The notes: generated from the letters alone by a model not told the origin. A stretch of DNA of 64,000 nucleotides from Brachyhypopomus gauderio (GCF_052324685.1 NC_135213.1:41784200-41848199); one strand, 5' to 3'; positions 47,548 through 60,920 are shown, numbered from the stretch's first letter. Program-made: numbers and translations.

Positions 47548-47629
47548 GCTGCGATGGCCGAGAGGTTAAGGCGTTGGACTTGAAATCCAATGGGGTTTCC
47601 CTGCGCAGGTTCGACTCCTGCTTGCAGCG
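47548..47629 (+). tRNA. tRNA-Ser(TGA), cassette 22
   Basis: The variable-arm stem has CCCT in place of CCCC, a G-U wobble. Otherwise standard. Confidence 0.94.
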
Positions 47630-48033
47630 TGAGTGTCTTGTTGGGTGTGTGGAAAGAGAGAGTGTGCTCTCTTCCTGCTAGCCAGTTTTAAATATGCTTC
47701 TCATGCCATTTGCAACTTTGTGCTGACAAACTTTAGCAGTCCTAACTGATCCTGAAATAGTCCCAGGAATTGAGTTACAAATGGCTGCTTCGTCGTTACA
47801 ATGTGTTGGCATGGAAATGCAGTGGGGTCTCTTGCAGCGTAGAGGATTAACTTGCCTCTCTAATGTGATTTGTGATGAGACCTTATGCCACCAGTGGGGA
47901 GAGCTCGCACTCACAGGTGCTTCATCCAAAGATCTTCATGCAACATAGCGATGTCTTGTTTCAGGTAAAAGAAAAAGTGCCACATTCTTTCATGGCCAGT
48001 CACTGGTTGCTCCGCCTTGCGCTAAAAGAGGGT

Positions 48034-48105
48034 CTCCCCGTCGGGGAATCGAACCCCGGTCTTCCGCGTGACAGGCGGAGATACTATCCACTATACTAAC
48101 GAGGA
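48034..48105 (-). tRNA. tRNA-Asp(GTC), cassette 22
   Basis: Standard copy. Confidence 0.97.
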
Positions 48106-48867
48106 CACGTGCTGTGTCTCGCAGTGATGCTGAGTCAGGTGACGTGCACTTGTCCCCTTGATTTTAAAGTACTCTGAATCATTGTGCCTGCAAGGAGGTG
48201 GTAAAAAGAACACATTGTGGTGATATTGACTCACTGTTGCCACTCCTCTTTTACCATCGTCAGTTTGTGGACTTATGATAGGAAAAACTCAAAGAATCTT
48301 GGTGACCTACAGGTTTGATTCATCTGCCTTCCTAGTTAAGTCATGCGAACCATTTGCTGCAAAATTGGCTTTAGCTACATTGGCAATTCGTTTTGTCTTC
48401 GTATTCCAGTGCATTGTACCGAACTGCAATATCCATCTTAGATCAACTGAGATTTTGCATTTCTCTCTTTCCCACATGCAAGTTCTGAATTTCTTGGCAC
48501 ACATTACTGCTTTGCATCTACTAAAAGCACTCCAGAGAAAGCTTCACTTCATACCTTCATGAGGTAGGTGTCGTTTGTACTTGTATTTTGGTGGTATTTT
48601 TGTTTTTTTTTTGTTTGTGTGCGTTGTTTGTCTACTCTTGGAACATCCTGTGATTGGTTAGGGTAGGATTAGAGTTTAATTACGTTGGCCTCAGATTCTG
48701 GTTAATTCCAGGCTTCTTGTGCTAACCTTGTTGTTTGTTAGCTGTTGTTGGCAGTAATTAGTTGCTGCAGGTGCACTTGCCGCCATGCTCCAAGGAGTGA
48801 ATTGGGGGCGGATACATTTTTTCTCCAGCTTTGTTAGTTCTTCCTCAGCCTCGCTTCTTCTTTCCTA

Positions 48868-48940
48868 GCCTCGTTAGCGCAGTAGGTAGCGCGTCAGTCT
48901 CATAATCTGAAGGTCGTGAGTTCGACCCTCACACGGGGCA
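48868..48940 (+). tRNA. tRNA-Met(CAT), cassette 23
   Basis: Standard copy. Long spacer upstream. Confidence 0.97.
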
Positions 48941-49523
48941 GCAGAAGCTTTTTGAAAAGATTGACGAGCCCCCAAAAGATGCTCAAACGCTCTTTCCTTA
49001 TTCACTCGCATGCTGAGCACACCCCCTACCTGAAAATAGTATTGGCACATGACTCTTACAGGTCATCCCTAGTTGATTCAAGCTGTGCTTTTTCTTTTGT
49101 AAATTCGCGTGTACACAGCAAGTTGTGTTGCATCCAATTCAATTCTCTCCACTGACCGTTCAGTCAATACCTTGATGGCGTCTGTATTGACACCTCTACT
49201 GAGACATCAAGCTGCCTCTTTGGAGCATGTTCGCTCCCAGATCAAACTGCAGTGTCGTGGTGCCAACACAGAATAATGGACCACGTCGGACACTTTTCAC
49301 TTTTGATTCTTTTTGATTCACTTTTGATGACACGCTTTTGAATACCTGATCACCTGGAATTGGTACCAGCTTGAAGTTAATAGTGAGTAGACTTATGGAG
49401 ATTCATTTATTTGAATTTTCTTCTCAAGCCATTTGCAACTCAGAAGCAATGACACTTGTGCACTCATCATTGAGCTTGAGGAAGTCCAAGGAATTGATCT
49501 CTATGTTACTCTCGCTCCGCCGA

Positions 49524-49605
49524 GCTGCGATGGCCGAGAGGTTAAGGCGTTGGACTTGAAATCCAATGGGGTTTCCCCGCGCAGGTTAGACTCCTGCTTG
49601 CAGCG
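49524..49605 (+). tRNA. tRNA-Ser(TGA), cassette 23, C56A
   Basis: T loop TTAGACT; B box spoiled. Confidence 0.85.
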
Positions 49606-50009
49606 TGAGTGTCTTGTTGGGCGTGTGGAAAGAAAGAGTGTGCTCTCTTCCTGCTAGCCAGTTTTAAATATGCTTCTCATGCCATTTGCAACTTTGTGCT
49701 GCCAAACTTTAGCAGTCCTAACTGATCCTGAAATAGTCCCAGGAATTGAGTTACAAATGGCTGCTTCGTCGTTACAATGTGTTGGCATGGAAATGCAGTG
49801 GGGTCTCTTGCAGCTTAGAGGATTAACTTGCCTCTCTAATGTGATTTGTGATGAGACCTTATGCCACCAGTGGGGAGAGCTTGCACTCACAGGTGCTTCA
49901 TCCAAAGATCTTCATGCAACATAGTGATGTCTTGTTTCAGGTAAAAGAAAAAGTGCCACATTCTTTCATGGCCGGTCACTGGTTGCTCCGCCTTGCGCTA
50001 AAAGAGGGT

Positions 50010-50081
50010 CTCCCCGTCGGGGAATCGAACCCCGGTCTTCCGCGTGACAGGCGGAGATACTATCCACTATACTAACGAGGA
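50010..50081 (-). tRNA. tRNA-Asp(GTC), cassette 23
   Basis: Standard copy. Confidence 0.97.
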
Positions 50082-50844
50082 CACGTGCTGTGTCTCGCAG
50101 TGATGCTGAGTCAGGTGACGTGCACTTGTCCCCTTGATTTTAAAGTACTCTGAATCATTGTGCCTGCAAGGAGGTGGTAAAAAGAACACATTGTGGTGAT
50201 ATTGACTCACTGTTGCCACTCCTCTTTTACCATCGTCAGTTTGTGGACTTATGATAGGAAAAACTCAAAGAATCTTGGTGACCTACAAGTTTGATTCATC
50301 TGCCTTCCTAGTTAAGTCATGCAAACCATTTGCTGCAAAATTGGCTTTAGCTACATTGGCAATTCATTTTGTCTTTGTATTCCAGTGCATTGTACCGAAC
50401 TGCAATATCCATCTTAGATCAACTGAGATTTTGCATTTCTCTCTTTCCCACATGCAAGTTCTGAATTTCTTGGCACACATTACTGCTTTGCATCTACTAA
50501 AAGCACTCCAGAGAAAGCTTCACTTCATACCTTCATGAGGTAGGTGTCGTTTGTACTTGTATTTTGGTGGTATTTTTGTTTTTTTTTTTGTTTGTGTGCG
50601 TTGTTTGTCTACTCTTGGAACATCCTGTGATTGGTTAGGGTAGGATTAGAGTTTAATTACGTTGGCCTCAGATTCTGGTTAATTCCAGGCTTCTTGTGCT
50701 AACCTTGTTGTTTGTTAGCTGTTGTTGGCAGTAATTAGTTGCTGCAGGTGCACTTGCCGCCATGCTCCAAGGAGTGAATTGGGGGCGGATACATTTTTTC
50801 TCCAGCTTTGTTAGTTCTTCCTCAGCCTCGCTTCTTCTTTCCTA

Positions 50845-50917
50845 GCCTCGTTAGCACAGTAGGTAGCGCGTCAGTCTCATAATCTGAAGGTCGTGAGTTC
50901 GACCCTCACACGGGGCA
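50845..50917 (+). tRNA. tRNA-Met(CAT), cassette 24, G12A
   Basis: D-stem mismatch A12-C23. Long spacer upstream. Confidence 0.9.
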
Positions 50918-51500
50918 GCAGAAGCTTTTTGAAAAGATTGACGAGCCCCCAAAAGATGCTCAAACGCTCTTTCCTTATTCACTCGCATGCTGAGCACACC
51001 CCCTACCTGAAAATAGTATTGGCACATGACTCTTACAGGTCATCCCTAGTTGATTCAAGCTGTGCTTTTTCTTTTGTAAATTCGCGTGTACACAGCAAGT
51101 TGTGTTGCATCCAATTCAATTCTCTCCACTGACCGTTCAGTCAATACCTTGATGGCGTCTGTATTGACACCTCTACTGAGACATCAAGCTGCCTCTTTGG
51201 AGCATGTTCGCTCCCAGATCAAACTGCAGTGTCGTGGTGCCAACACAGAATAATGGACCACGTCGGACACTTTTCACTTTTGATTCTTTTTGATTCACTT
51301 TTGATGACACGCTTTTGAATACCTGATCACCTGGAATTGGTACCAGCTTGAAGTTAATAGTGAGTAGACTTATGGAGATTCATTTATTTGAATTTTCTTC
51401 TCAAGCCATTTGCAACTCAGAAGCAATGACACTTGTGCACTCATCATTGAGCTTGAGGAAGTCCAAGGAATTGATCTCTATGTTACTCTCGCTCCGCCGA

Positions 51501-51582
51501 GCTGCGATGGCCGAGAGGTTAAGGCGTTGGACTTGAAATCCAATGGGGTTTCCCCGCGCAGGTTAGACTCCTGCTTGCAGCG
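51501..51582 (+). tRNA. tRNA-Ser(TGA), cassette 24, C56A
   Basis: T loop TTAGACT, so both + strand tRNAs of this cassette carry damaging changes. Confidence 0.85.
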
Positions 51583-51986
51583 TGAGTGTCTTGTTGGGCG
51601 TGTGGAAAGAAAGAGTGTGCTCTCTTCCTGCTAGCCAGTTTTAAATATGCTTCTCATGCCATTTGCAACTTTGTGCTGCCAAACTTTAGCAGTCCTAACT
51701 GATCCTGAAATAGTCCCAGGAATTGAGTTACAAATGGCTGCTTCGTCGTTACAATGTGTTGGCATGGAAATGCAGTGGGGTCTCTTGCAGCTTAGAGGAT
51801 TAACTTGCCTCTCTAATGTGATTTGTGATGAGACCTTATGCCACCAGTGGGGAGAGCTTGCACTCACAGGTGCTTCATCCAAAGATCTTCATGCAACATA
51901 GTGATGTCTTGTTTCAGGTAAAAGAAAAAGTGCCACATTCTTTCATGGCCGGTCACTGGTTGCTCCGCCTTGCGCTAAAAGAGGGT

Positions 51987-52058
51987 CTCCCCGTCGGGGA
52001 ATCGAACCCCGGTCTTCCGCGTGACAGGCGGAGATACTATCCACTATACTAACGAGGA
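51987..52058 (-). tRNA. tRNA-Asp(GTC), cassette 24
   Basis: Standard copy. Confidence 0.97.
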
Positions 52059-52504
52059 CACGTGCTGTGTCTCGCAGTGATGCTGAGTCAGGTGACGTGC
52101 ACTTGTCCCCTTGATTTTAAAGTACTCTGAATCATTGTGCCTGCAAGGAGGTGGTAAAAAGAACACATTGTGGTGATATTGACTCACTGTTGCCACTCCT
52201 CTTTTACCATCGTCAGTTTGTGGACTTATGATAGGAAAAACTCAAAGAATCTTGGTGACCTACAAGTTTGATTCATCTGCCTTCCTAGTTAAGTCATGCA
52301 AACCATTTGCTGCAAAATTGGCTTTAGCTACATTGGCAATTCATTTTGTCTTTGTATTCCAGTGCATTGTACCGAACTGCAATATCCATCTTAGATCAAC
52401 TGAGATTTTGCATTTCTCTCTTTCCCACATGCAAGTTCTGAATTTCTTGGCACACATTACTGCTTTGCATCTAGTTCTTCCTCAGCCTCGCTTCTTCTTT
52501 CCTA

Positions 52505-52577
52505 GCCTCGTTAGCGCAGTAGGTAGCGCGTCAGTCTCATAATCTGAAGGTCGTGAGTTCGACCCTCACACGGGGCA
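52505..52577 (+). tRNA. tRNA-Met(CAT), cassette 25
   Basis: Standard copy. Short spacer upstream. Confidence 0.97.
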
Positions 52578-53160
52578 GCAGAAGCTTTTTGAAAAGATTG
52601 ACGAGCCCCCAAAAGATGCTCAAACGCTCTTTCCTTATTCACTCGCATGCTGAGCACACCCCCTACCTGAAAATAGTATTGGCACATGACTCTTACAGGT
52701 CATCCCTAGTTGATTCAAGCTGTGCTTTTTCTTTTGTAAATTCGCGTGTACACAGCAAGTTGTGTTGCATCCAATTCAATTCTCTCCACTGACCGTTCAG
52801 TCAATACCTTGATGGCGTCTGTATTGACACCTCTACTGAGACATCAAGCTGCCTCTTTGGAGCATGTTCGCTCCCAGATCAAACTGCAGTGTCGTGGTGC
52901 CAACACAGAATAATGGACCACGTCGGACACTTTTCACTTTTGATTTTTTTTGATTCACTTTTGATGACACGCTTTTGAATACCTGATCACCTGGAATTGG
53001 TACCAGCATGAAGTTAATAGTGAGTAGACTTATGGAGATTCATTTATTTGAATTTTCTTCTCAAGCCATTTGCAACTCAGAAGCAATGACACTTGTGCAC
53101 TCATCATTGAGCTTGAGGAAGTCCAAGGAATTGATCTCTATGTTACTCTCGCTCCGCCGA

Positions 53161-53242
53161 GCTGCGATGGCCGAGAGGTTAAGGCGTTGGACTTGAAATC
53201 CAATGGGGTTTCCCCGCGCAGGTTCGACTCCTGCTTGCAGCG
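53161..53242 (+). tRNA. tRNA-Ser(TGA), cassette 25
   Basis: Standard copy; downstream TGTGTGG variant shared with the copy at 56797. Confidence 0.97.
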
Positions 53243-53646
53243 TGAGTGTCTTGTTGGGTGTGTGGAAAGAGAGAGTGTGCTCTCTTCCTGCTAGCCAGTT
53301 TTAAATATGCTTCTCATGCCATTTGCAACTTTGTGCTGACAAACTTTAGCAGTCCTAACTGATCCTGAAATAGTCCCAGGAATTGAGTTACAAATGGCTG
53401 CTTCGTCGTTACAATGTGTTGGCATGGAAATGCAGTGGGGTCTCTTGCAGCGTAGAGGATTAACTTGCCTCTCTAATGTGATTTGTGATGAGACCTTATG
53501 CCACCAGTGGGGAGAGCTCGCACTCACAGGTGCTTCATCCAAAGATCTTCATGCAACATAGCGATGTCTTGTTTCAGGTAAAAGAAAAAGTGCCACATTC
53601 TTTCATGGCCAGTCACTGGTTGCTCCGCCTTGCGCTAAAAGTGGGT

Positions 53647-53718
53647 CTCCCCGTCGGGGAATCGAACCCCGGTCTTCCGCGTGACAGGCGGAGATACTAT
53701 CCACTATACTAACGAGGA
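53647..53718 (-). tRNA. tRNA-Asp(GTC), cassette 25
   Basis: Standard body; the flank reads AAAAGTGGGT, shared with 57283 and 60921. Confidence 0.97.
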
Positions 53719-54480
53719 CACGTGCTGTGTCTCGCAGTGATGCTGAGTCAGGTGACGTGCACTTGTCCCCTTGATTTTAAAGTACTCTGAATCATTGTGC
53801 CTGCAAGGAGGTGGTAAAAAGAACACATTGTGGTGATATTGACTCACTGTTGCCACTCCTCTTTTACCATCGTCAGTTTGTGGACTTATGATAGGAAAAA
53901 CTCAAAGAATCTTGGTGACCTACAGGTTTGATTCATCTGCCTTCCTAGTTAAGTCATGCGAACCATTTGCTGCAAAATTGGCTTTAGCTACATTGGCAAT
54001 TCATTTTGTCTTCGTATTCCAGTGCATTGTACCGAACTGCAATATCCATCTTAGATCAACTGAGATTTTGCATTTCTCTCTTTCCCACATGCAAGTTCTG
54101 AATTTCTTGGCACACATTACTGCTTTGCATCTACTAAAAGCACTCCAGAGAAAGCTTCACTTCATACCTTCATGAGGTAGGTGTCGTTTGTACTTGTATT
54201 TTGGTGGTATTTTTGTTTTTTTTTTGTTTGTGTGCGTTGTTTGTCTACTCTTGGAACATCCTGTGATTGGTTAGGGTAGGATTAGAGTTTAATTACGTTG
54301 GCCTCAGATTCTGGTTAATTCCAGGCTTCTTGTGCTAACCTTGTTGTTTGTTAGCTGTTGTTGGCAGTAATTAGTTGCTGCAGGTGCACTTGCCGCCATG
54401 CTCCAAGGAGTGAATTGGGGGCGGATACATTTTTTCTCCAGCTTTGTTAGTTCTTCCTCAGCCTCGCTTCTTCTTTCCTA

Positions 54481-54553
54481 GCCTCGTTAGCGCAGTAGGT
54501 AGCGCGTCAGTCTCATAATCTGAAGGTCGTGAGTTCGACCCTCACACGGGGCA
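54481..54553 (+). tRNA. tRNA-Met(CAT), cassette 26
   Basis: Standard copy. Long spacer upstream. Confidence 0.97.
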
Positions 54554-55136
54554 GCAGAAGCTTTTTGAAAAGATTGACGAGCCCCCAAAAGATGCTCAAA
54601 CGCTCTTTCCTTATTCACTCGCATGCTGAGCACACCCCCTACCTGAAAATAGTATTGGCACATGACTCTTACAGGTCATCCCTAGTTGATTCAAGCTGTG
54701 CTTTTTCTTTTGTAAATTCGCGTGTACACAGCAAGTTGTGTTGCATCCAATTCAATTCTCTCCACTGACCGTTCAGTCAATACCTTGATGGCGTCTGTAT
54801 TGACACCTCTACTGAGACATCAAGCTGCCTCTTTGGAGCATGTTCGCTCCCAGATCAAACTGCAGTGTCGTGGTGCCAACACAGAATAATGGACCACGTC
54901 GGACACTTTTCACTTTTGATTCTTTTTGATTCACTTTTGATGACACGCTTTTGAATACCTGATCACCTGGAATTGGTACCAGCTTGAAGTTAATAGTGAG
55001 TAGACTTATGGAGATTCATTTATTTGAATTTTCTTCTCAAGCCATTTGCAACTCAGAAGCAATGACACTTGTGCACTCATCATTGAGCTTGAGGAAGTCC
55101 AAGGAATTGATCTCTATGTTACTCTCGCTCCGCCGA

Positions 55137-55218
55137 GCTGCGATGGCCGAGAGGTTAAGGCGTTGGACTTGAAATCCAATGGGGTTTCCCCGCGCAGGTT
55201 AGACTCCTGCTTGCAGCG
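55137..55218 (+). tRNA. tRNA-Ser(TGA), cassette 26, C56A
   Basis: T loop TTAGACT; B box spoiled. Confidence 0.85.
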
Positions 55219-55622
55219 TGAGTGTCTTGTTGGGCGTGTGGAAAGAAAGAGTGTGCTCTCTTCCTGCTAGCCAGTTTTAAATATGCTTCTCATGCCATTT
55301 GCAACTTTGTGCTGCCAAACTTTAGCAGTCCTAACTGATCCTGAAATAGTCCCAGGAATTGAGTTACAAATGGCTGCTTCGTCGTTACAATGTGTTGGCA
55401 TGGAAATGCAGTGGGGTCTCTTGCAGCTTAGAGGATTAACTTGCCTCTCTAATGTGATTTGTGATGAGACCTTATGCCACCAGTGGGGAGAGCTTGCACT
55501 CACAGGTGCTTCATCCAAAGATCTTCATGCAACATAGTGATGTCTTGTTTCAGGTAAAAGAAAAAGTGCCACATTCTTTCATGGCCGGTCACTGGTTGCT
55601 CCGCCTTGCGCTAAAAGAGGGT

Positions 55623-55694
55623 CTCCCCGTCGGGGAATCGAACCCCGGTCTTCCGCGTGACAGGCGGAGATACTATCCACTATACTAACGAGGA
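55623..55694 (-). tRNA. tRNA-Asp(GTC), cassette 26
   Basis: Standard copy. Confidence 0.97.
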
Positions 55695-56140
55695 CACGTG
55701 CTGTGTCTCGCAGTGATGCTGAGTCAGGTGACGTGCACTTGTCCCCTTGATTTTAAAGTACTCTGAATCATTGTGCCTGCAAGGAGGTGGTAAAAAGAAC
55801 ACATTGTGGTGATATTGACTCACTGTTGCCACTCCTCTTTTACCATCGTCAGTTTGTGGACTTATGATAGGAAAAACTCAAAGAATCTTGGTGACCTACA
55901 AGTTTGATTCATCTGCCTTCCTAGTTAAGTCATGCAAACCATTTGCTGCAAAATTGGCTTTAGCTACATTGGCAATTCATTTTGTCTTTGTATTCCAGTG
56001 CATTGTACCGAACTGCAATATCCATCTTAGATCAACTGAGATTTTGCATTTCTCTCTTTCCCACATGCAAGTTCTGAATTTCTTGGCACACATTACTACT
56101 TTGCATCTAGTTCTTCCTCAGCCTCGCTTCTTCTTTCCTA

Positions 56141-56213
56141 GCCTCGTTAGCGCAGTAGGTAGCGCGTCAGTCTCATAATCTGAAGGTCGTGAGTTCGACC
56201 CTCACACGGGGCA
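56141..56213 (+). tRNA. tRNA-Met(CAT), cassette 27
   Basis: Standard copy. Short spacer upstream. Confidence 0.97.
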
Positions 56214-56796
56214 GCAGAAGCTTTTTGAAAAGATTGACGAGCCCCCAAAAGATGCTCAAACGCTCTTTCCTTATTCACTCGCATGCTGAGCACACCCCCT
56301 ACCTGAAAATAGTATTGGCACATGACTCTTACAGGTCATCCCTAGTTGATTCAAGCTGTGCTTTTTCTTTTGTAAATTCGCGTGTACACAGCAAGTTGTG
56401 TTGCATCCAATTCAATTCTCTCCACTGACCGTTCAGTCAATACCTTGATGGCGTCTGTATTGACACCTCTACTGAGACATCAAGCTGCCTCTTTGGAGCA
56501 TGTTCGCTCCCAGATCAAACTGCAGTGTCGTGGTGCCAACACAGAATAATGGACCACGTCGGACACTTTTCACTTTTGATTTTTTTTGATTCACTTTTGA
56601 TGACACGCTTTTGAATACCTGATCACCTGGAATTGGTACCAGCATGAAGTTAATAGTGAGTAGACTTATGGAGATTCATTTATTTGAATTTTCTTCTCAA
56701 GCCATTTGCAACTCAGAAGCAATGACACTTGTGCACTCATCATTGAGCTTGAGGAAGTCCAAGGAATTGATCTCTATGTTACTCTCGCTCCGCCGA

Positions 56797-56878
56797 GCTG
56801 CGATGGCCGAGAGGTTAAGGCGTTGGACTTGAAATCCAATGGGGTTTCCCCGCGCAGGTTCGACTCCTGCTTGCAGCG
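56797..56878 (+). tRNA. tRNA-Ser(TGA), cassette 27
   Basis: Standard copy. Confidence 0.97.
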
Positions 56879-57282
56879 TGAGTGTCTTGTTGGGTGTGTG
56901 GAAAGAGAGAGTGTGCTCTCTTCCTGCTAGCCAGTTTTAAATATGCTTCTCATGCCATTTGCAACTTTGTGCTGACAAACTTTAGCAGTCCTAACTGATC
57001 CTGAAATAGTCCCAGGAATTGAGTTACAAATGGCTGCTTCGTCGTTACAATGTGTTGGCATGGAAATGCAGTGGGGTCTCTTGCAGCGTAGAGGATTAAC
57101 TTGCCTCTCTAATGTGATTTGTGATGAGACCTTATGCCACCAGTGGGGAGAGCTCGCACTCACAGGTGCTTCATCCAAAGATCTTCATGCAACATAGCGA
57201 TGTCTTGTTTCAGGTAAAAGAAAAAGTGCCACATTCTTTCATGGCCAGTCACTGGTTGCTCCGCCTTGCGCTAAAAGTGGGT

Positions 57283-57354
57283 CTCCCCGTCGGGGAATCG
57301 AACCCCGGTCTTCCGCGTGACAGGCGGAGATACTATCCACTATACTAACGAGGA
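57283..57354 (-). tRNA. tRNA-Asp(GTC), cassette 27
   Basis: Standard body with the AAAAGTGGGT flank. Confidence 0.97.
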
Positions 57355-58116
57355 CACGTGCTGTGTCTCGCAGTGATGCTGAGTCAGGTGACGTGCACTT
57401 GTCCCCTTGATTTTAAAGTACTCTGAATCATTGTGCCTGCAAGGAGGTGGTAAAAAGAACACATTGTGGTGATATTGACTCACTGTTGCCACTCCTCTTT
57501 TACCATCGTCAGTTTGTGGACTTATGATAGGAAAAACTCAAAGAATCTTGGTGACCTACAGGTTTGATTCATCTGCCTTCCTAGTTAAGTCATGCGAACC
57601 ATTTGCTGCAAAATTGGCTTTAGCTACATTGGCAATTCATTTTGTCTTCGTATTCCAGTGCATTGTACCGAACTGCAATATCCATCTTAGATCAACTGAG
57701 ATTTTGCATTTCTCTCTTTCCCACATGCAAGTTCTGAATTTCTTGGCACACATTACTGCTTTGCATCTACTAAAAGCACTCCAGAGAAAGCTTCACTTCA
57801 TACCTTCATGAGGTAGGTGTCGTTTGTACTTGTATTTTGGTGGTATTTTTGTTTTTTTTTTGTTTGTGTGCGTTGTTTGTCTACTCTTGGAACATCCTGT
57901 GATTGGTTAGGGTAGGATTAGAGTTTAATTACGTTGGCCTCAGATTCTGGTTAATTCCAGGCTTCTTGTGCTAACCTTGTTGTTTGTTAGCTGTTGTTGG
58001 CAGTAATTAGTTGCTGCAGGTGCACTTGCCGCCATGCTCCAAGGAGTGAATTGGGGGCGGATTCATTTTTTCTCCAGCTTTGTTAGTTCTTCCTCAGCCT
58101 CGCTTCTTCTTTACTA

Positions 58117-58189
58117 GCCTCGTTAGCGCAGTAGGTAGCGCGTCAGTCTCATAATCTGAAGGTCGTGAGTTCGACCCTCACACGGGGCA
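58117..58189 (+). tRNA. tRNA-Met(CAT), cassette 28
   Basis: Standard copy; the leader reads TTTACTAG as in cassette 2. Long spacer upstream. Confidence 0.97.
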
Positions 58190-58772
58190 GCAGAAGCTTT
58201 TTGAAAAGATTGACGAGCCCCCAAAAGATGCTCAAACGCTCTTTCCTTATTCACTCGCATGCTGAGCACACCCCCTACCTGAAAATAGTATTGGCACATG
58301 ACTCTTACAGGTCATCCCTAGTTGATTCAAGCTGTGCTTTTTCTTTTGTAAATTCGCGTGTACACAGCAAGTTGTGTTGCATCCAATTCAATTCTCTCCA
58401 CTGACCGTTCAGTCAATACCTTGATGGCGTCTGTATTGACACCTCTACTGAGACATCAAGCTGCCTCTTTTGAGCATGTTCGCTCCCAGATCAAACTGCA
58501 GTGTCGTGGTTCCAACACAGAATAATGGACCACGTCGGACACTTTTCACTTTTGATTCTTTTTGATTCACTTTTGATGACACGCTTTTGAATACCTGATC
58601 ACCTGGAATTGGTACCAGCTTGAAGTTAATAGTGAGTAGACTTATGGAGATTCATTTATTTGAATTTTCTTCTCAAGCCATTTGCAACTCAGAAGCAATG
58701 ACACTTGTGCACTCATCATTGAGCTTGAGGAAGTCCAAGGAATTGATCTCTATGTTACTCTCGCTCCGCCGA

Positions 58773-58854
58773 GCTGCGATGGCCGAGAGGTTAAGGCGTT
58801 GGACTTGAAATCCAATGGGGTTTCCCCGCGCAGGTTCGACTCCTGCTTGCAGCG
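58773..58854 (+). tRNA. tRNA-Ser(TGA), cassette 28
   Basis: Standard copy. Confidence 0.97.
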
Positions 58855-59258
58855 TGAGTGTCTTGTTGGGCGTGTGGAAAGAGAGAGTGTGCTCTCTTCC
58901 TGCTAGCCAGTTTTAAATATGCTTCTCATGCCATTTGCAACTTTGTGCTGCCAAACTTTAGCAGTCCTAACTGATCCTGAAATAGTCCCAGGAATTGAGT
59001 TACAAATGGCTGCTTCGTCGTTACAATGTGTTGGCATGGAAATGCAGTGGGGTCTCTTGCAGCGTAGAGGATTAACTTGCCTCTCTAATGTGATTTGTGA
59101 TGAGACCTTATGCCACCAGTGGGGAGAGCTCGCACTCACAGGTGCTTCATCCAAAGATCTTCATGCAACATAGCGATGTCTTGTTTCAGGTAAAAGAAAA
59201 AGTGCCACATTCTTTCATGGCCGGTCACTGGTTGCTCCGCCTTGCGCTAAAAGAGGGT

Positions 59259-59330
59259 CTCCCCGTCGGGGAATCGAACCCCGGTCTTCCGCGTGACAGG
59301 CGGAGATACTATCCACTATACTAACGAGGA
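59259..59330 (-). tRNA. tRNA-Asp(GTC), cassette 28
   Basis: Standard copy. Confidence 0.97.
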
Positions 59331-59776
59331 CACGTGCTGTGTCTCGCAGTGATGCTGAGTCAGGTGACGTGCACTTGTCCCCTTGATTTTAAAGTACTCT
59401 GAATCATTGTGCCTGCAAGGAGGTGGTAAAAAGAACACATTGTGGTGATATTGACTCACTGTTGCCACTCCTCTTTTACCATCGTCAGTTTGTGGACTTA
59501 TGATAGGAAAAACTCAAAGAATCTTGGTGACCTACAAGTTTGATTCATCTGCCTTCCTAGTTAAGTCATGCAAACCATTTGCTGCAAAATTGGCTTTAGC
59601 TACATTGGCAATTCATTTTGTCTTTGTATTCCAGTGCATTGTACCGAACTGCAATATCCATCTTAGATCAACTGAGATTTTGCATTTCTCTCTTTCCCAC
59701 ATGCAAGTTCTGAATTTCTTGGCACACATTACTGCTTTGCATCTAGTTCTTCCTCAGCCTCGCTTCTTCTTTCCTA

Positions 59777-59849
59777 GCCTCGTTAGCGCAGTAGGTAGCG
59801 CGTCAGTCTCATAATCTGAAGGTCGTGAGTTCGACCCTCACACGGGGCA
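59777..59849 (+). tRNA. tRNA-Met(CAT), cassette 29
   Basis: Standard copy. Short spacer upstream. Confidence 0.97.
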
Positions 59850-60432
59850 GCAGAAGCTTTTTGAAAAGATTGACGAGCCCCCAAAAGATGCTCAAACGCT
59901 CTTTCCTTATTCACTCGCATGCTGAGCACACCCCCTACCTGAAAATAGTATTGGCACATGACTCTTACAGGTCATCCCTAGTTGATTCAAGCTGTGCTTT
60001 TTCTTTTGTAAATTCGCGTGTACACAGCAAGTTGTGTTGCATCCAATTCAATTCTCTCCACTGACCGTTCAGTCAATACCTTGATGGCGTCTGTATTGAC
60101 ACCTCTACTGAGACATCAAGCTGCCTCTTTGGAGCATGTTCGCTCCCAGATCAAACTGCAGTGTCGTGGTGCCAACACAGAATAATGGACCACGTCGGAC
60201 ACTTTTCACTTTTGATTCTTTTTGATTCACTTTTGATGACACGCTTTTGAATACCTGATCACCTGGAATTGGTACCAGCTTGAAGTTAATAGTGAGTAGA
60301 CTTATGGAGATTCATTTATTTGAATTTTCTTCTCAAGCCATTTGCAACTCAGAAGCAATGACACTTGTGCACTCATCATTGAGCTTGAGGAAGTCCAAGG
60401 AATTGATCTCTATGTTACTCTCGCTCCGCCGA

Positions 60433-60514
60433 GCTGCGATGGCCGAGAGGTTAAGGCGTTGGACTTGAAATCCAATGGGGTTTCCCCGCGCAGGTTCGAC
60501 TCCTGCTTGCAGCG
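60433..60514 (+). tRNA. tRNA-Ser(TGA), cassette 29
   Basis: Standard copy; small length change downstream (GAAAAAGAGAGATTG). Confidence 0.97.
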
Positions 60515-60920
60515 TGAGTGTCTTGTTGGGCGTGTGGAAAAAGAGAGATTGTGCTCTCTTCCTGCTAGCCAGTTTTAAATATGCTTCTCATGCCATTTGC
60601 AACTTTGTGCTGACAAACTTTAGCAGTCCTAACTGATCCTGAAATAGTCCCAGGAATTGAGTTACAAATGGCTGCTTCGTCGTTACAATGTGTTGGCATG
60701 GAAATGCAGTGGGGTCTCTTGCAGCGTAGAGGATTAACTTGCCTCTCTAATGTGATTTGTGATGAGACCTTATGCCACCAGTGGGGAGAGCTCGCACTCA
60801 CAGGTGCTTCATCCAAAGATCTTCATGCAACATAGCGATGTCTTGTTTCAGGTAAAAGAAAAAGTGCCACATTCTTTCATGGCCAGTCACTGGTTGCTCC
60901 GCCTTGTGCTAAAAGTGGGT

